From assembly GCF_000348945.1 (NCBI RefSeq), contig NZ_AOCK01000005.1, positions 62,001 to 126,000 on the forward strand: a stretch of 64,000 nt of DNA, written 5' to 3'. Numbering within the stretch: the stretch's first letter is position 1; each line of letters starts with the position of its first letter. The stretch comes from Paeniglutamicibacter gangotriensis Lz1y. GTDB lineage: Bacteria > Actinomycetota > Actinomycetes > Actinomycetales > Micrococcaceae. The notes below the pieces were generated by a model that was given only the letters and a program-made list of their open reading frames with translations, ran no database searches and was not told the DNA's origin. Shown in pieces: positions 33,713-41,819 of the stretch. A program made the position numbers and the translations under genes.

Positions 33713-34477
33713 ATGCTTATCAAGGACCAAATCGTACTGGTAACAGGTGCCGGCCGAGGGCTGGGCAGCGAACTGGCACGGGCTTTTGCGCGCGAAGGCG
33801 CGCGCCTGGTGCTGAACTACCGATCCAGCGAATCCACGGCGCGGGACCTTGTTGCCGAAATCGGTGCCGACCGTGCTCTCGCCCTCCGTGCCGACGTCGC
33901 TGATGCCGGGCAGGTCGCCGCGCTGGTGGCCACTGCAACTGAACACTTTGGCACCCCGATCACCACGGTGATCAACAATGCCCTTCCTGATTTTTCCTTC
34001 AACGGTGATGCCCGTGCCAAGGCCGAGGGAATCGATTACACGCAATTCGGTGCACAATTCACCGGAGTCATCGGAGGTGCCCTGAACACCATCCAGGCAA
34101 CGATCCCGGGCATGAAGGAAGCGGGCTTCGGCAACATCGTGAACATCGGCACCAACCTCTTCCAGAACCCCGTGGTCCCGTACCACGACTACACGGCGGC
34201 CAAGGCGGCGTTGCTGTCTTTGACCCGCACCTTCGCAGCGGACCTCGGCCCGGAGAACATCCGAGTCAACATGATTTCCGGTGGCCTGCTGCGCACCACC
34301 GATGCCTCGGCCGCCACCCCGGAAGAGGTCTTCGAGCTGATCGCTGGCTCCACTCCCCTGCGCCGGGTTACCTCCCCCGCCGAGTTTGCCGACGCGGCAC
34401 TGCTCTTTGCGTCGCCATGGTCGCGTGCGGTGACGGGACAGAACCTGGTGGTCGACGGCGGACTAGTGATGAACTAG
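33713..34477 (+). CDS. short-chain dehydrogenase/reductase under TPP riboswitch control
   Basis: 254 residues from the ATG at 33713 (MLIKDQIVLVTGAGRGLGSE); the frame to 33677 would run into the sequestering hairpin. Classical SDR features are TGAGRGLG for NAD(P)H binding, NNAL in place of NNAG, the active-site pair Tyr-x-x-x-Lys in YHDYTAAKAALLSL, and the terminal TGQNLVVDGGLVMN. The substrate is unknown. The riboswitch ties it to thiamine metabolism; a thiamine-regulated SDR (OarX, as I recall) was predicted in earlier comparative-genomic work. It is followed after 18 bases by the monooxygenase gene, forming an operon. Confidence 0.9.
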   Translation: MLIKDQIVLVTGAGRGLGSELARAFAREGARLVLNYRSSESTARDLVAEIGADRALALRADVADAGQVAALVATATEHFGTPITTVINNALPDFSFNGDARAKAEGIDYTQFGAQFTGVIGGALNTIQATIPGMKEAGFGNIVNIGTNLFQNPVVPYHDYTAAKAALLSLTRTFAADLGPENIRVNMISGGLLRTTDASAATPEEVFELIAGSTPLRRVTSPAEFADAALLFASPWSRAVTGQNLVVDGGLVMN

Positions 34478-34495
34478 ACGGGAGGGTAAACAGCC

Positions 34496-35830
34496 ATGAA
34501 CAGCACACGTCAATTGCATCTAAATGCCTTCATCTATGGGGCAGGGCACCACACCATGGGCTGGCGCCACCCCGATTCCAGTGCCAACCGTGTCGGAGAC
34601 ATCGCCTACTACGAGGAACTTGCCCGGCTGGCCGAACATGGTTGCTTCGACGCGGTCTTCTTCGCCGATGGCCAAAGCGTCAACCACGAATATGCTGCCG
34701 GCATCCCCTGGTTCCTGGAGCCGGTGACGGCGCTCAGTGCCATGGCTCGGGCCACCAGCAACATCGGGCTGGTCACTACTATTTCGGCCAGCTTCTACAG
34801 CCCGTTCCACGCCGCCAGATTGTTGGCCTCGCTTGATCACATCAGTTCCGGACGCGCGGGGATCAACGTGGTGACTTCCATGTTTGATGCCGAGGCCCGC
34901 AACCATTCCATGGATGCCCTGCCCGGGCATGCGCAACGCTACGAACGAGCCGAGGAATTCGTTGAAGCGATGCAGGGGTTGTGGGATTCGTGGTCGGATT
35001 CGGCGCTGCCCGTCGACCGCGAGGCCGGCAGCTATCTTGACCCCACGCAGATTCGCCCCATCAACCACCGCGGGAAGCATTTCTCGGTGGCAGGCCCGCT
35101 GAGTGTCCCGCGGTGTCCACAGGGGCGTCCGGTGCTCTTCCAGGCTGGCTCCTCCGAAGCCGGCCGGTCCTTTGCCGCTCGGCATGCCGAAGCCATCTAC
35201 TCGGTGTCCTGGGACCTGGAATCGGCTCTGGAGTATGCGGTCGACCTCCGAGCGCGGATTGATGATGTCGGAAGGGCGGGGACACAGGTCCCCATCCTTC
35301 CGGGGCTGGTCGCCTACATCGGGGCCACACGAGCCGAAGCCCTAGGCAAGAAGGAAGCCTTGGATTCCTACCTGGATTTTGACTCTGCCATTAAGCAGCT
35401 CAATATGTTTACCGGACAGGACTACTCCTCGCATCCATTGGGGGCGCTGGTTGCTCCGCTGCCGCCGGTCTCTGAGTTCTCCGGACCGCAGGGCCGCTAC
35501 CTCACGGTGCAGCGCATCATCGAGACCAAGCAACCCACGCTGCGAGAGTTGTTAGGATTCCTGGCGGCAGGTGGCGGACATGCCACGATGATCGGCACCC
35601 CGACGGAGATCGCCGATGAAATCGAGCAATGGTTCCTGGCCGGTGCCTGCGACGGCTTCAACCTCATGTGTCCCAGTTTTCCCGCGGGTTTGGAAGACTT
35701 CGTGGATCTGGTCGTGCCCATCCTGCAGGAACGTGGCCTGTTCCGCACCGCGTACCCGGGGCAAACTCTGCGCGATTCCTTGGGCCTGACCAGGCCGGAG
35801 CGGTTGGACTCGGCGATGGTTCGCGGTTAG
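34496..35830 (+). CDS. LLM-class FMN-dependent monooxygenase, NtaA/SnaA/DszA type
   Basis: 444 residues, with GGGAGGGTAAACAGCC upstream of the ATG. The NtaA/DszA branch of luciferase-like monooxygenases is recognised by the start HLNAFIYGAGHHTMGWRHPD, FADGQSVNHEYAAGIPWFLE, the flavin-site ISSGRAGINVVTSMFDAEAR, HRGKHFSVAGPLSVPRCPQG and VLFQAGSSEAGRSFAARHAE. These enzymes use reduced FMN from a separate reductase to cleave C-N or C-S bonds or oxidise heterocycles. Co-regulation with the SDR by a TPP riboswitch suggests salvage or turnover of thiamine-related compounds (inference). No flavin reductase is adjacent. Confidence 0.9.
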   Translation: MNSTRQLHLNAFIYGAGHHTMGWRHPDSSANRVGDIAYYEELARLAEHGCFDAVFFADGQSVNHEYAAGIPWFLEPVTALSAMARATSNIGLVTTISASFYSPFHAARLLASLDHISSGRAGINVVTSMFDAEARNHSMDALPGHAQRYERAEEFVEAMQGLWDSWSDSALPVDREAGSYLDPTQIRPINHRGKHFSVAGPLSVPRCPQGRPVLFQAGSSEAGRSFAARHAEAIYSVSWDLESALEYAVDLRARIDDVGRAGTQVPILPGLVAYIGATRAEALGKKEALDSYLDFDSAIKQLNMFTGQDYSSHPLGALVAPLPPVSEFSGPQGRYLTVQRIIETKQPTLRELLGFLAAGGGHATMIGTPTEIADEIEQWFLAGACDGFNLMCPSFPAGLEDFVDLVVPILQERGLFRTAYPGQTLRDSLGLTRPERLDSAMVRG

Positions 35831-35904
35831 GTGTGCCCATGCTCCGAGGGGAGGCACCGGGTTTTCCCAGTGTTCTCCCTTCGGTGGCCACTATTATGGA
35901 GCTC

Positions 35905-36261
35905 ATGAAATTTACACGCTCCACCGGAGCCACGCTCCTTGCCTCCGCCGTTATGCTGCTCTCCGTGACCGGCTGTGCGACGATCGCCGACACGGCTTCC
36001 TCCGCGGCCTCGTCGGCCGCCACGCAGCTGGTCGATGGCGCCAAGAAGGAACTGATCAAGAAGGTGTGCGAACCCATCAAGGACGGCAGCATCAATGCCT
36101 CCGACCTCAAGATTGTCTCGTCCATGGTGGACTCGGTCCGCGAGGGCGGTCTGCCCAAGGAATTCGTCAGCGCCCTAGACGATGTGGCTGCTTCCGGTGA
36201 CGAGGTTCCCGCCGAGCTTCAGGAGCGACTCGTCACGGCTTGTGACAACGCGTTGGTCTAG
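35905..36261 (+). CDS. putative lipoprotein, all-helical
   Basis: 118 residues from ATG 35905 (MKFTRSTGATLLASAVMLLS); ATG 35896 is an alternative. The signal ends at lipobox SVTGC, so the mature protein would begin with an acylated Cys and be membrane-anchored on the outside. The rest is helical and amphipathic: SSAASSAATQLVDGAKKELI, KKVCEPIKDGSINASDLKIV, ending LQERLVTACDNALV. Two further cysteines (VCEP and TACD) could form a disulfide. The family is not recognised. It stands alone with its own short upstream region. Confidence 0.75.
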   Translation: MKFTRSTGATLLASAVMLLSVTGCATIADTASSAASSAATQLVDGAKKELIKKVCEPIKDGSINASDLKIVSSMVDSVREGGLPKEFVSALDDVAASGDEVPAELQERLVTACDNALV

Positions 36262-36323
36262 TGCACGCAGGTAAGAGTCGCAATCACCAACAGCCGGACC
36301 CCACGACTGACTAGACTGGCGGA

Positions 36324-36728
36324 ATGAAGCAGGCATCAAAGGCAGTCAGGATCGACGCATGGCTGTGGTCGATTCGAATCTATAAGACCCGTTCGGCGGC
36401 GACGACCGCTTGCCGTGCCGGCCATGTTCGGTTGAACGACAAGCCCGCCAAGGCCGCCCAAATCATTGTTCCCGGTGACACCATCAGGGTCAGACAGTCA
36501 GGCTTCGACCGAATCCTGGAAGTTTCCGCGGTGATCGCCAAACGGGTTGGTGCCGACATCGCTGCCCGTTGCTACATTGACCACACCCCGGTCCGCCCCA
36601 AGGAAGTCATTCCGCAGGTTCCCGTCAGGGACCGGGGAACGGGGCGCCCGACCAAGAAGGACCGGCGTGAGATGGAAAGGCTTCGAGACCAGTTCCATCA
36701 GACCGGCGACTACCATGGGAATAGCTAG
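36324..36728 (+). CDS. S4-domain RNA-binding protein, Hsp15-like
   Basis: 134 residues. The S4 domain occupies the first 70 residues: RIDAWLWSIRIYKTRSAATT, ACRAGHVRLNDKPAKAAQII and VPGDTIRV. The tail is basic (GRPTKKDRREMERLRDQFHQ), as in Hsp15 (HslR), which binds stalled 50S subunits carrying nascent peptide. Length matches the family. Start ATG 36324 is supported by the immediate match of MKQASKAVRIDAWLW to family N-termini. It is followed after 53 bases by a small membrane protein gene in the same direction. Confidence 0.88.
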   Translation: MKQASKAVRIDAWLWSIRIYKTRSAATTACRAGHVRLNDKPAKAAQIIVPGDTIRVRQSGFDRILEVSAVIAKRVGADIAARCYIDHTPVRPKEVIPQVPVRDRGTGRPTKKDRREMERLRDQFHQTGDYHGNS

Positions 36729-36781
36729 CTGAAAATGCGGCTGTGACCTTGTCATGGCTGTTGTCGCGACTGAGGAGAACT

Positions 36782-37009
36782 ATGAGCCGGAACAAGTCCT
36801 GGAACGAACTATCTGTCGTATCGCGCTGGCGCATCGCCGTCATGGGCATCACGCAGTTGACTCTCCAATTCGTGGCATTGCGAGATCTTGTCAAACGTCC
36901 CGCCGCCGAAGTCCGGGGAGCAAAGAGTGCCTGGGCCGCGGCCTCATTCATCAACTTCCTCGGCCCCGTCGCCTATTTGGTATTCGGACGCATGCGCCGA
37001 GTTAAGTAG
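36782..37009 (+). CDS. small membrane protein with PLDc_N-like domain
   Basis: 75 residues from the ATG at 36782, with GAGGAG upstream; an in-frame upstream start at 36743 is weaker. Two hydrophobic segments are joined by a polar loop: MGITQLTLQFVALRDLVKRP and AWAAASFINFLGPVAYLVFG, ending in RMRRVK. This matches phospholipase-D-nuclease N-terminal (PLDc_N) proteins, widespread short integral membrane proteins with no known activity of their own. Possibly co-transcribed with the S4 protein. A repeat element and a strong terminator follow. Confidence 0.8.
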   Translation: MSRNKSWNELSVVSRWRIAVMGITQLTLQFVALRDLVKRPAAEVRGAKSAWAAASFINFLGPVAYLVFGRMRRVK

Positions 37010-37019
37010 TTCCTACTCG

Positions 37020-37033
37020 AAGGTGGGAGCGAT
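37020..37033 (+). repeat. structured repeat element, variant copy C
   Basis: AAGGTGGGAGCGAT at 37020-37033 differs at two positions from the 14-mer at 21705 and 22126. As there, hairpins follow: a short CCGGAAG/CTTCCGG dyad near 37058-37081 and then the terminator at 37084-37128. Confidence 0.35.
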
Positions 37034-37083
37034 CTGACGAACGTCACGACCCGACCATCCCGGAAGTCGACACCGCTTCCGGA

Positions 37084-37128
37084 AAAGACAGGGTCCTTCG
37101 GAAGTTTCTTCCGAAGGACCCTGTCTTT
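37084..37128. terminator. strong hairpin terminator
   Basis: Perfect 21-base stem: left arm 37084-37104 begins AAAGACAGGGTCC, right arm 37108-37128 ends GGACCCTGTCTTT, with a TTT loop. It follows the small membrane protein gene and is flanked by A and T residues, so it may act in both directions. Confidence 0.85.
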
Positions 37129-37715
37129 GCTTTGGAGTATTGGCTTCAGTGGAATTCAACGATCGGTGCTTCGTGTTGGCTTTGTCGCTCTCTGAAGTGG
37201 AAATCGGCCACCGCCGTTTGCCAGCCGCGCTCAGATTTCCTGCACCCTTGCCGGAGCACAGTCAGCGACGTCTCTTCGGCTCATTCGGAGTTCGCATTGC
37301 TGCCCGCGTTAGCCAACCGTTCCTGACGAGCGGGGCTGCGGATTCTTCACTGTCATTACTTCCCACTGGTCCGGTCGATGACGCCTGAGCATTCGTTGAC
37401 GACCGCTTCATCGATCTGGACATTCGATTCGCCCCCGCCGCTCACCACATCGGAAAGCTCAAATTACTGTTCATCATATAACCGATGCTCAAAGTCGTTA
37501 GCGCGTGTATGCTTCGCCTTCCAGCGCACCCGATCGATGTCTTCGCCGAAGTAGGCTGTGGCGAAGATCGTGGAACCACTCGGTGTCAGCAACCGTGTCC
37601 AGCTGACAGTGCTAGCTGTCCAGGCCGGCCTATTAGAAGAATCGCGCACCAGCGTTCCACTGAGCACCGGCCCCAAACGACACGCGACTCCTCGGGCCTG
37701 ACCACTTAGCCAGCA
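37129..37715. other. intergenic region without a recognisable gene
   Basis: 587 bases with only short overlapping frames on both strands. None has a ribosome binding site or a family match, and stops are frequent in all frames. Base composition is lower in GC than neighbouring genes. It could be a decayed gene; no specific origin can be named. The hydroxyacid dehydrogenase gene ends at its right border. Confidence 0.45.
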
Positions 37716-38732
37716 TCAGTAACCCAGCCGAGCATCAAAGACGTTGATCATTTCCTCGCCAGAGAGGTATCTATGCAGGTTCTTGGTAAAGAGCTCCACG
37801 AGGCGGGCATTTTCCGCGTCGACGTTTGCCGCGGTGTGCGGCGAGAGGATGAGGTTGGGCGCGTTCCACAAGGGGTGTCCCGCCGGCAGCGGCTCCGGAT
37901 CCGCAACGTCTAGAATCGCGCCACCCAGATGGCTACCGGCCAGGGAATCAACGAGTGCCTCTTGGTCAACGACCGGTCCTCGCGACAGATTAACGAGCAG
38001 CGCACCTCGCTTCATTTCCGAGATTCTCTGCTTGGAAAAAAGTCCCACAGTTTCATCCGTCAGTGGGCAGGAAAGCACGACGATGTCGTAGTTCCCCAGC
38101 TCGCAGTCTTCTAGGCGGATGGACCGTTCGAACGGTTCTCCTAGCGTTCGCACTCCGCGTGTTGTCCCGTCACACGCCACCCCCATGAAAGTCAGGGTTT
38201 CGGCCACTTCTCGGCCGATGCTTCCGGCACCGATGATCAAGGCTTTATGGCCATGTAGCGTTCGTGACGAACCGTTGGTCCATTTCTGATTTCGTCGCTG
38301 GGATTCCAGGCGCGGTAGTTCGCGAACAAAATGCAGCAACCCGGCAAGCGCAAATTCAGCCAGAGGCTTGGCATGGACACCCGCAGCAGTAGTGATCCGG
38401 ACGTCTCCGTCGGTGTGCCCCATGGCTTCGGCGCGGGCACCTACCCCTGCTTGGGTGGCCTGGATCCATTCAAGACGTGGGCTATGTTGCTGCCAGGCAG
38501 CTGGTTGCCACCAATCGAAATCAAACATAATAGTCGCCTGGCCCAGGAAGCCGTGCCATTCGTTCAGCTGATCCTGTGTGAGTTCGCGCGGTACGCCCCA
38601 GTGATCGGCACCGAACTGCGGGATGGGCAACAGCTCGGGCCGGTAGATGACATCAACTTCGGGGACGTCTGCGATAAGACGGTCAACCAGCTCCGGTTGG
38701 AGATACGAACAAATCAACACCTGTGGGCGCAT
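37716..38732 (-). CDS. D-isomer-specific 2-hydroxyacid dehydrogenase
   Basis: 338 residues. The NAD-binding Rossmann fold has ALIIGAGSIGREVAETL. Catalytic residues are Arg in LLVNLSRGPVVDQEAL, Glu in DVADPEPLPAGHPLW and His in LILSPHTAANVDAEN. The N-terminal substrate domain is about 100 residues. Enzymes of this family reduce 2-oxoacids such as glyoxylate, phenylpyruvate or hydroxypyruvate to D-2-hydroxyacids. The gene is divergent from the PaaX regulator (142 bases between starts), which suggests linkage to the aromatic-acid cluster to the right. The substrate is not evident. Confidence 0.9.
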   Translation of the reverse strand: MRPQVLICSYLQPELVDRLIADVPEVDVIYRPELLPIPQFGADHWGVPRELTQDQLNEWHGFLGQATIMFDFDWWQPAAWQQHSPRLEWIQATQAGVGARAEAMGHTDGDVRITTAAGVHAKPLAEFALAGLLHFVRELPRLESQRRNQKWTNGSSRTLHGHKALIIGAGSIGREVAETLTFMGVACDGTTRGVRTLGEPFERSIRLEDCELGNYDIVVLSCPLTDETVGLFSKQRISEMKRGALLVNLSRGPVVDQEALVDSLAGSHLGGAILDVADPEPLPAGHPLWNAPNLILSPHTAANVDAENARLVELFTKNLHRYLSGEEMINVFDARLGY

Positions 38733-38873
38733 GGAACTCTTTGACCTCTTTCTTGTGGGTGGCCGGGATGCGTGAACAACATCAGCGGTAGTTTTTCTGC
38801 GTCACGAGAGCGACACGTCCAAAACCGGGCTCGCCCAACAGGCTATCGTGCCTGATTTCGATAGGCTGAGCTC

Positions 38874-39755
38874 ATGACCACAAACGTCGATGATCGCACT
38901 GGACCTCGAGAGAACCCGGTTCCACGGCACCATCAACTCATCGTTTCGTTGTTCGGTCTATATGCCCGCCAACACGGGGGCGCTTTGGCCGTCGCCACGA
39001 TTATTTCCCTGATGCAGGACATCGGAGTGGAGTCCAGCGGAACCCGGTCATCGATCTCACGGTTGAAGAAACGCGGGGTCATTGACAGCGTGCAGGTCAA
39101 TGGCCGCAACGGCTATGCGCTGGCACCATCGGTCATTGAAACGTTCATCGAGGGTGACGAACGCATTTTCCACCCGCGCCGGGCAGCAAAGGGCGACCAA
39201 TGGCTGCTGGCGACTTTCACCGTCCCGGAATCTCAACGCAATATCCGGCATAAGATCCGCTCTTCTCTGGTGCGTATGGGTTTTGGTTCGGTCACCCCGG
39301 GATTATGGATAGCCCCTGGTCACCTGCGCGACGCGGTCTTGGCCTACTTTGATACCCGCGGTCTGACCGAATTTCTCGAGTTTTTCATGGCCGACCACGT
39401 CGGTGGTGCCGATCTTCAGCAGAACATCGGCTCATGGTGGGATCTGCCCGCCCTTGATGACTTGTACTCCGACTTTCTGGCCCACAACCGCGGACTGTTG
39501 GAATCGTGGACGCGGAGGGTGGAGCTCAGTAACGATACGGAGTCCGATGCCAGTGCCTTCGCCGATTACCTAGTCTTGGTCACCCAATGGCGACGCTTGC
39601 CGTATCTGGACCCGGGACTCCCGATCGAGTTCCTTCCGGAAAACTGGAATGCGTTGGAAGCGGAAGAGCTGTTCCAGAAGCTCCACGCCCTCTTGGCCTC
39701 TCGCGCCGAACGCCACGCCGACCGCGCCATCGGCGAGCATATGCTCGCCGGGTAG
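38874..39755 (+). CDS. PaaX-family transcriptional regulator
   Basis: 293 residues in the PaaX layout. The N-terminal winged helix is HQLIVSLFGLYARQHGGALA with VESSGTRSSISRLKKRGVID. The central PaaX-like domain follows with GDQWLLATFTVPESQRNIRH, KIRSSLVRMGFGSVTPGLWI and APGHLRDAV, and the C-terminal helical domain carries LVTQWRRLPYLDPGLPIEFL. PaaX represses phenylacetate catabolism and is released by phenylacetyl-CoA; relatives sense other aryl-CoA esters. Its position beside an aryl-CoA ligase and monooxygenase operon suggests an aryl-CoA thioester (for example 2-aminobenzoyl-CoA) as inducer. A terminator follows. Confidence 0.92.
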   Translation: MTTNVDDRTGPRENPVPRHHQLIVSLFGLYARQHGGALAVATIISLMQDIGVESSGTRSSISRLKKRGVIDSVQVNGRNGYALAPSVIETFIEGDERIFHPRRAAKGDQWLLATFTVPESQRNIRHKIRSSLVRMGFGSVTPGLWIAPGHLRDAVLAYFDTRGLTEFLEFFMADHVGGADLQQNIGSWWDLPALDDLYSDFLAHNRGLLESWTRRVELSNDTESDASAFADYLVLVTQWRRLPYLDPGLPIEFLPENWNALEAEELFQKLHALLASRAERHADRAIGEHMLAG

Positions 39756-39776
39756 CCAAGCGGCTACGCCACATGC

Positions 39777-39836
39777 AAGAAGCCGTGCCATGCAGCCATT
39801 CCCGCAAAGGGATTTGGTTGCGCGGCACGGCTTCTT
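39777..39836. terminator. terminator between PaaX and RidA genes
   Basis: Arms AAGAAGCCGTGCC (39777-39789) and GGCACGGCTTCTT (39824-39836) with an inner TCCC/GGGA dyad, followed by TGTTGTT on the + strand. It separates convergent genes and may work both ways. Confidence 0.75.
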
Positions 39837-39863
39837 TGTTGTTAAAAGATGCCCCGGCGAAAG

Positions 39864-40283
39864 CTACGCGCGGTCCTGAATCACCGCAACGCCCTGAATT
39901 TCGATCAAGGCTTCCTTCTGCCACAGGCGGCTGACACCGATTCCGGCCAGCGCGGGGTATTTGCTGCCCGCCATCTCGCGCCACAGGCGGCCAATCTCGC
40001 GACCATTGGCCAAGTAGTCATCCACGTCGGTGAGGTAGATGGTCACCGATACCAGGTCCTCGGGGAGCCCGCCGGCCTCGACGAGCGTGGCCAGGACGTT
40101 GGAGAAGGCCTGCCGGAACTGGTCCACGATGTTGCCCGGGACGATCTTCATGTCCTTGTCCAAGGCCGTCTGGCCACCTAAATACACAGTATTTCCCGCG
40201 AGCACTCCGTGCGCGAAGCCCGAGGGCTTGCCCAACGTCTCGGGGTTGATGGTGAGGTTCTGGATGAGGGTGGTTTCGGTCAT
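39864..40283 (-). CDS. RidA-family enamine/imine deaminase
   Basis: 139 residues, full length for the YjgF/YER057c/UK114 family. Signature segments are GKPSGFAHGVLAGNTVYLGG, QFRQAFSNVLATLVEAGGLP, EDLVSVTIYLTDVDDYLANG and the C-terminal EALIEIQGVAVI with the conserved Glu. The active-site Arg of RidA proper (usually in a NPRAAR-type motif) appears replaced around SRLWQKEALIE, so it belongs to a divergent subgroup. RidA proteins hydrolyse enamines or imines. It is divergent from the anthranilate/aryl-CoA operon, where a nitrogen-bearing enamine intermediate is expected. AGGAG precedes the start. Confidence 0.88.
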   Translation of the reverse strand: MTETTLIQNLTINPETLGKPSGFAHGVLAGNTVYLGGQTALDKDMKIVPGNIVDQFRQAFSNVLATLVEAGGLPEDLVSVTIYLTDVDDYLANGREIGRLWREMAGSKYPALAGIGVSRLWQKEALIEIQGVAVIQDRA

Positions 40284-40425
40284 CGTGCTCTCCTGTGGGT
40301 TTCGTTGGCGATCGCGGGTGTTCCGCTCTGGCGCCGGACTAGTGATGCGTGTTACATTGAGGATACGTGACGGCAGTCAAAAAGTCGACACAATAGATTT
40401 GTTAGATGGCGAAGGGGCCTAGAGA

Positions 40426-41277
40426 ATGAAACTCGCAACGGTACGACACGGTGGACGCACCACCGCCGCGCTGGTGGTGGCAGGCGGCTACCAGCCTCTG
40501 CCCGCACGAAACCTCAGCGAGCTGCTCTCTCTTCCGCAGTGGAAGGAAATCCTCAAGGATGCATCCTCCGGCCATTGTGGACCCGATGCCCTGCCCGCAT
40601 CTGCGATCGAGCTACTGAACCCGGTCCCGAACCCGACAAAGGTCATTTGCTGCGGTCTGAACTACGCCGACCACATCCTGGAGATGGGCAGGGAACTCCC
40701 CGAGTACCCCACGCTTTTCGCCAAATTCGCCGATACCCTCACCGACCCCGAGGCGCAGATCCCGGCCGATGAATCCATGGATCTGGACTGGGAAGCGGAG
40801 CTGGCCGTTGTACTCGGTTCCACGCTGCAGGACGCCACCGAGGACGAGGCCGCGGCGGCAATCGCCGGGTACACCGTGGCCAACGACATCTCCATGCGCG
40901 ACTGGCAGCGCCGCACCCTCCAGTGGTTCCAGGGCAAGTCCTTTGACCGCACCACTCCGCTGGGCCCGGTGCTGGTCACTGCCGATGAACTCGACCCGGT
41001 GGCCGGCCTCGAGGTCATCTGCACTCTCAACGGCGAGGAAGTCCAACGCGGCAACACCAAGACCCTGGTCTTCTCCGCGGCCCGCCTGTTGTCCTATATC
41101 TCCACTTTCACCATCCTGCGTCCCGGCGACGTCATCCTCACCGGAACCCCCGGAGGGGTCGGCATGGGCATGGTCCCGCCGCGCTTCCTGCAGGACGGGG
41201 ACGAGCTTCTCACCGAGATCCCCGGAATCGGGACCCTAAAAAACCGCATCAGCCTGCGCGTCGCCGCAACCGCCTAG
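40426..41277 (+). CDS. fumarylacetoacetate hydrolase (FAH) family protein
   Basis: 283 residues. The FAH catalytic domain runs from about residue 70: KVICCGLNYADHILEMGREL, the metal-binding Glu pair in DLDWEAELAVVLG, NDISMRDWQR, QWFQGKSFDRTTPLGPVLVT, and the terminal TGTPGGVGMGMVPPRFLQDG. Members hydrolyse C-C bonds of 3-oxo or 2,4-dioxo acids (fumarylpyruvate, fumarylacetoacetate, 2-oxo-hept-4-ene-dioates). It is first in a five-gene operon with cupin, thioesterase, ligase and monooxygenase, so it probably cleaves a ring-opened aromatic product. GAAGGGG precedes the ATG by about 11 bases. Confidence 0.93.
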   Translation: MKLATVRHGGRTTAALVVAGGYQPLPARNLSELLSLPQWKEILKDASSGHCGPDALPASAIELLNPVPNPTKVICCGLNYADHILEMGRELPEYPTLFAKFADTLTDPEAQIPADESMDLDWEAELAVVLGSTLQDATEDEAAAAIAGYTVANDISMRDWQRRTLQWFQGKSFDRTTPLGPVLVTADELDPVAGLEVICTLNGEEVQRGNTKTLVFSAARLLSYISTFTILRPGDVILTGTPGGVGMGMVPPRFLQDGDELLTEIPGIGTLKNRISLRVAATA

Positions 41278-41333
41278 ACATGTTTCCACACACCACAACC
41301 ACGCATCGAACCACAGAGGCAGGAGCCGAACCC

Positions 41334-41819
41334 ATGAGCAATTCCACCCCCATCATCCACCGCAGCGAGGGTGACAACTCGATCTACGCCGGCGCCGACG
41401 GGAACGTCGTGCCGGTAGTCACCCGCAAGGGCGAAGAAGACACCAACACCGCTCAGTCCGGTGACTGCATCCGCGTCTCTGGGGTCAGCGTCCAGCACAC
41501 CCCAGCCACCAAGATCTGGTTCGGCCAGGTATCCAACACCCCCGGCTACCGTTCGCTGCCGCACCACCATGGCGAGGCCGAGACCGGCGGCTACGTGCTG
41601 CGTGGGCACGGACGGATCTACTTCGGCGAAGACTACGGACAATTCCTGGATATGACCGCCGGAGACTGGGTCTTCGTCCCGCCGTTCATGCCGCATGTTG
41701 AGGCCAATATGTCCGTCACCGAGGAACTGGTGTGGCTGACCGCCCGGACCCCGGAAAACATCGTCGTAAACCTCGACGAAGTAGCAGATTCAACGTTGGA
41801 AGGATACCGCCGGGCATGA
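41334..41819 (+). CDS. cupin-domain protein, possible ring-cleaving dioxygenase
   Basis: 161 residues from the ATG at 41334, with GGCAGGAG upstream. A single cupin barrel has both motifs: LPHHHGEAETGGYVLRG (two metal His and a Glu) and GDWVFVPPFMPHVEAN (third His). This completes the usual three-His/one-Glu iron or manganese site. It is shorter than bicupin gentisate dioxygenases (about 340 residues), but single-cupin aromatic dioxygenases exist. Located between the FAH hydrolase and the thioesterase, it is a candidate to open the ring of the hydroxylated product. An isomerase or non-enzymatic role is also possible. Its stop overlaps the tesB start (ATGA). Confidence 0.85.
   Translation: MSNSTPIIHRSEGDNSIYAGADGNVVPVVTRKGEEDTNTAQSGDCIRVSGVSVQHTPATKIWFGQVSNTPGYRSLPHHHGEAETGGYVLRGHGRIYFGEDYGQFLDMTAGDWVFVPPFMPHVEANMSVTEELVWLTARTPENIVVNLDEVADSTLEGYRRA

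Noticed and set aside
37129-37715. Small genes in the gap left of the hydroxyacid dehydrogenase
   Set aside because: Candidate frames of 60-80 codons overlap each other on both strands, lack ribosome binding sites and match no family.
41334-41819. Cupin gene as a classical gentisate 1,2-dioxygenase
   Set aside because: Only 161 residues with one cupin barrel, about half the size of classical gentisate dioxygenases, so that specific name is not justified.
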